Positions 4,892 through 5,976 of a DNA stretch of 5,976 bases are shown here, piece by piece. A program made the position numbers and the translations under genes. The DNA is from Actinomycetes bacterium (GTDB lineage: Bacteria > Actinomycetota > Actinomycetes > Streptosporangiales > Streptosporangiaceae): the NCBI GenBank assembly GCA_023425615.1, contig JAFACJ010001139.1, positions 1 through 5,976 of the forward strand, in the 5' to 3' direction. Within the stretch, counting starts at the first letter, position 1. Every line of letters starts with the position of its first letter. The notes beneath the pieces are model-generated. The model was not told where the DNA came from. It searched no databases and was given only the letters and a program-made list of their open reading frames with translations.

Positions 4892-5907
4892 ACCTGCCTT
4901 CGGGGATCCTGCTGACCTTCCTTCTGCTGCTGGGCAACGGCTTCTTCGTGGCGGCGGAGTTCGCGCTGGTGGCGGCCAAGCGGCCGCGGCTGGAGCGTGC
5001 CGCGGCCGAGGGGAACCGTGCCGCGGCGTCCGCCGTCGCGGGGATCCGTGAGCTGTCGCTCATGCTCGCCGGGGCGCAGCTCGGCATCACCATGTGCTCG
5101 CTGGGTCTGGGCATCGTGTCCGAGCCGGTGATCGCCGAGGTGCTCAGCCCCGCCTTCCACGCGGTCGGCCTGTCGCACACCGCCTCGCACGCGGTGTCGT
5201 TCATGATCGCGCTGGCGCTGGTGACGTTCCTGCACATGGTCATGGGCGAGATGGCGCCCAAGTCCTGGGCGATCGCCAACCCGGAGCGCTCGGCGACGCT
5301 GCTGGCGCTGCCGTTCCGCGGCTTCACCAAGCTCTTCCGCGCCGTCCTGCTGGCGCTCAACCTGATCACCAACATGCTGGTGCGGCTGCTGGGCGTCCAG
5401 CCCCGCGACTCGATGTCGGTGTCGCGCACCCCCGAGCAGCTCAGGCATCTGGTGGATGAGTCACGCCGCCTCGGCCTGATCGACGAGGTGGACCGCAACA
5501 TGCTCAGCCGGGCCCTGGAAGCGCCGGAGACCAGCCTGCTCCCGCTGGTCACCCCGCTGTCGGAGCTGACGGGCGTCGACCCCGACGCCGACGCCCGCAC
5601 AGTGATCGACACCGCGGTGCGGACCGGCCACACCCGGCTGCTGCTGCGCGACGGAGACGGCGAGCTGATCGGCATGGTCCACGCCCGTGACGCCTATCTG
5701 GCGCACGCCCAGGGCAAACCGTTCCGCGCCCTGGACGCGGGCTACCCCGTCCCGGTCCTCACCCCCGACATCCCGGTCGCCGGCGCGGTGGCGATCCTGC
5801 GCGGCCAGCACAGCCAGCTCGGCCTGGTCCGCGACGACCACGGCCTGATCGGCCTGATCAGCCTCGACGACCTGGTCACCACCCTCCTGGCCCCCGCCGA
5901 CCGCTGA
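4888..5907 (+). CDS. CNNM-type membrane protein lacking the CorC_HlyC domain (DUF21-CBS), Rv1841c-like
   Basis: This is a 339-residue inner-membrane protein and paralogue of its upstream neighbour. The DUF21 domain spans about 1-170: helix 1 with GNGFFVAAEFALVAAKR (16-32), a conserved AGAQLGITMCSLGLG (61-75), and GEMAPKSWA (120-128). A CBS pair follows at about 215-335 (GHTRLLL, 247-253; HGLIGLISLDDLV, 318-330). The second CBS lacks the DEYGG motif seen in the neighbour, and the protein stops right after it with no CorC_HlyC domain. The same long/short pairing and similar lengths are known for Rv1842c/Rv1841c in mycobacteria, so the short form is probably native, not a truncation. DUF21 proteins dimerise through the membrane and CBS domains, so a heterodimer with the neighbour is plausible. 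Its own transport activity is uncertain. Confidence 0.92.
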   Translation: MNLPSGILLTFLLLLGNGFFVAAEFALVAAKRPRLERAAAEGNRAAASAVAGIRELSLMLAGAQLGITMCSLGLGIVSEPVIAEVLSPAFHAVGLSHTASHAVSFMIALALVTFLHMVMGEMAPKSWAIANPERSATLLALPFRGFTKLFRAVLLALNLITNMLVRLLGVQPRDSMSVSRTPEQLRHLVDESRRLGLIDEVDRNMLSRALEAPETSLLPLVTPLSELTGVDPDADARTVIDTAVRTGHTRLLLRDGDGELIGMVHARDAYLAHAQGKPFRALDAGYPVPVLTPDIPVAGAVAILRGQHSQLGLVRDDHGLIGLISLDDLVTTLLAPADR

Positions 5908-5976
5908 CCGCCCGTCCAGGCCCCCCCCCACACGGCCGCCAGGCCCCCCGCACCATGGTCGGGCCAGTCGAAGAGG
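5908..5976. other. Right-edge non-coding region with C-tract and short direct repeat
   Basis: After the operon stop the sequence is C-rich: nine C's at 5921-5929, and the word CCAGGCCCCCC at 5917-5927 and again at 5939-5949. No convincing terminator hairpin was found. An ATG at 5955 opens a frame to the right edge but has no ribosome site, so no gene is called. Confidence 0.5.

Noticed and set aside
5942..5976. Hairpin GGCCC/GGGCC (5942-5946 with 5961-5965) as operon terminator, and ATG at 5955 as a new gene
   Set aside because: The stem is only 5 bp with a 14-base loop, and the ATG has no ribosome site and only seven codons before the window ends.

Overview
The window is high-GC DNA with strong G/C at third codon positions, GTG as well as ATG starts, purine-rich Shine-Dalgarno sites and short overlaps between co-directional genes. 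It reads as chromosome of an actinomycete. The gene families (an ADP-ribosylglycohydrolase with its small 'crystallin J1' neighbour, an Rv2258c-like methyltransferase, and a Rv1842c/Rv1841c-like CNNM pair) fit a Streptosporangium/Nonomuraea/Streptomyces-type organism, but the genus cannot be fixed from this sequence. No tRNA, rRNA, CRISPR array, transposase or integrase was seen.

Layout. Positions 1-288 hold no gene I can support; they contain a perfect 18-bp palindrome (111-128) that may end transcription of the first gene. Positions 289-642 (minus) encode a 117-residue protein of the family usually annotated 'ADP-ribosylation/crystallin J1'. Back to back with it, 691-1584 (plus) encodes a complete ADP-ribosylglycohydrolase of the DraG/ARH type. 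Their starts are about 48 bp apart, and candidate -10 elements for both directions lie on the same TATA-rich patch, so they are probably co-controlled. Positions 1585-2243 are a convergent, gene-free stretch with a strong hairpin (1799-1831), degenerate repeats and G-rich direct repeats. Positions 2244-3314 (minus) encode a class I SAM-dependent methyltransferase with an N-terminal winged-helix region.

Positions 3315-3574 are a divergent control region. It has a cluster of ATCCAC/GTGGAT half-sites and a short leader ORF (3513-3578) with a strong ribosome site, whose stop overlaps the GTG start of the next gene. Positions 3575-4891 and 4888-5907 (plus) encode two CNNM/CorC-type membrane proteins in a tightly coupled operon (ATGA overlap). 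The first is full length (DUF21, CBS pair, CorC_HlyC domain). The second lacks the CorC_HlyC domain. Such proteins are linked to Mg2+ and other divalent-cation transport.

How they fit together. Two functional units are visible: a candidate reversible ADP-ribosylation module (289-1584) and a divalent-metal homeostasis operon (3513-5907). The methyltransferase between them has no evident partner. The most interesting points are the shared promoter/operator of the ADP-ribosylation pair, with the possibility that the small protein is a transferase-fold partner of the hydrolase, and the translationally coupled leader ORF ahead of the metal-transport operon.
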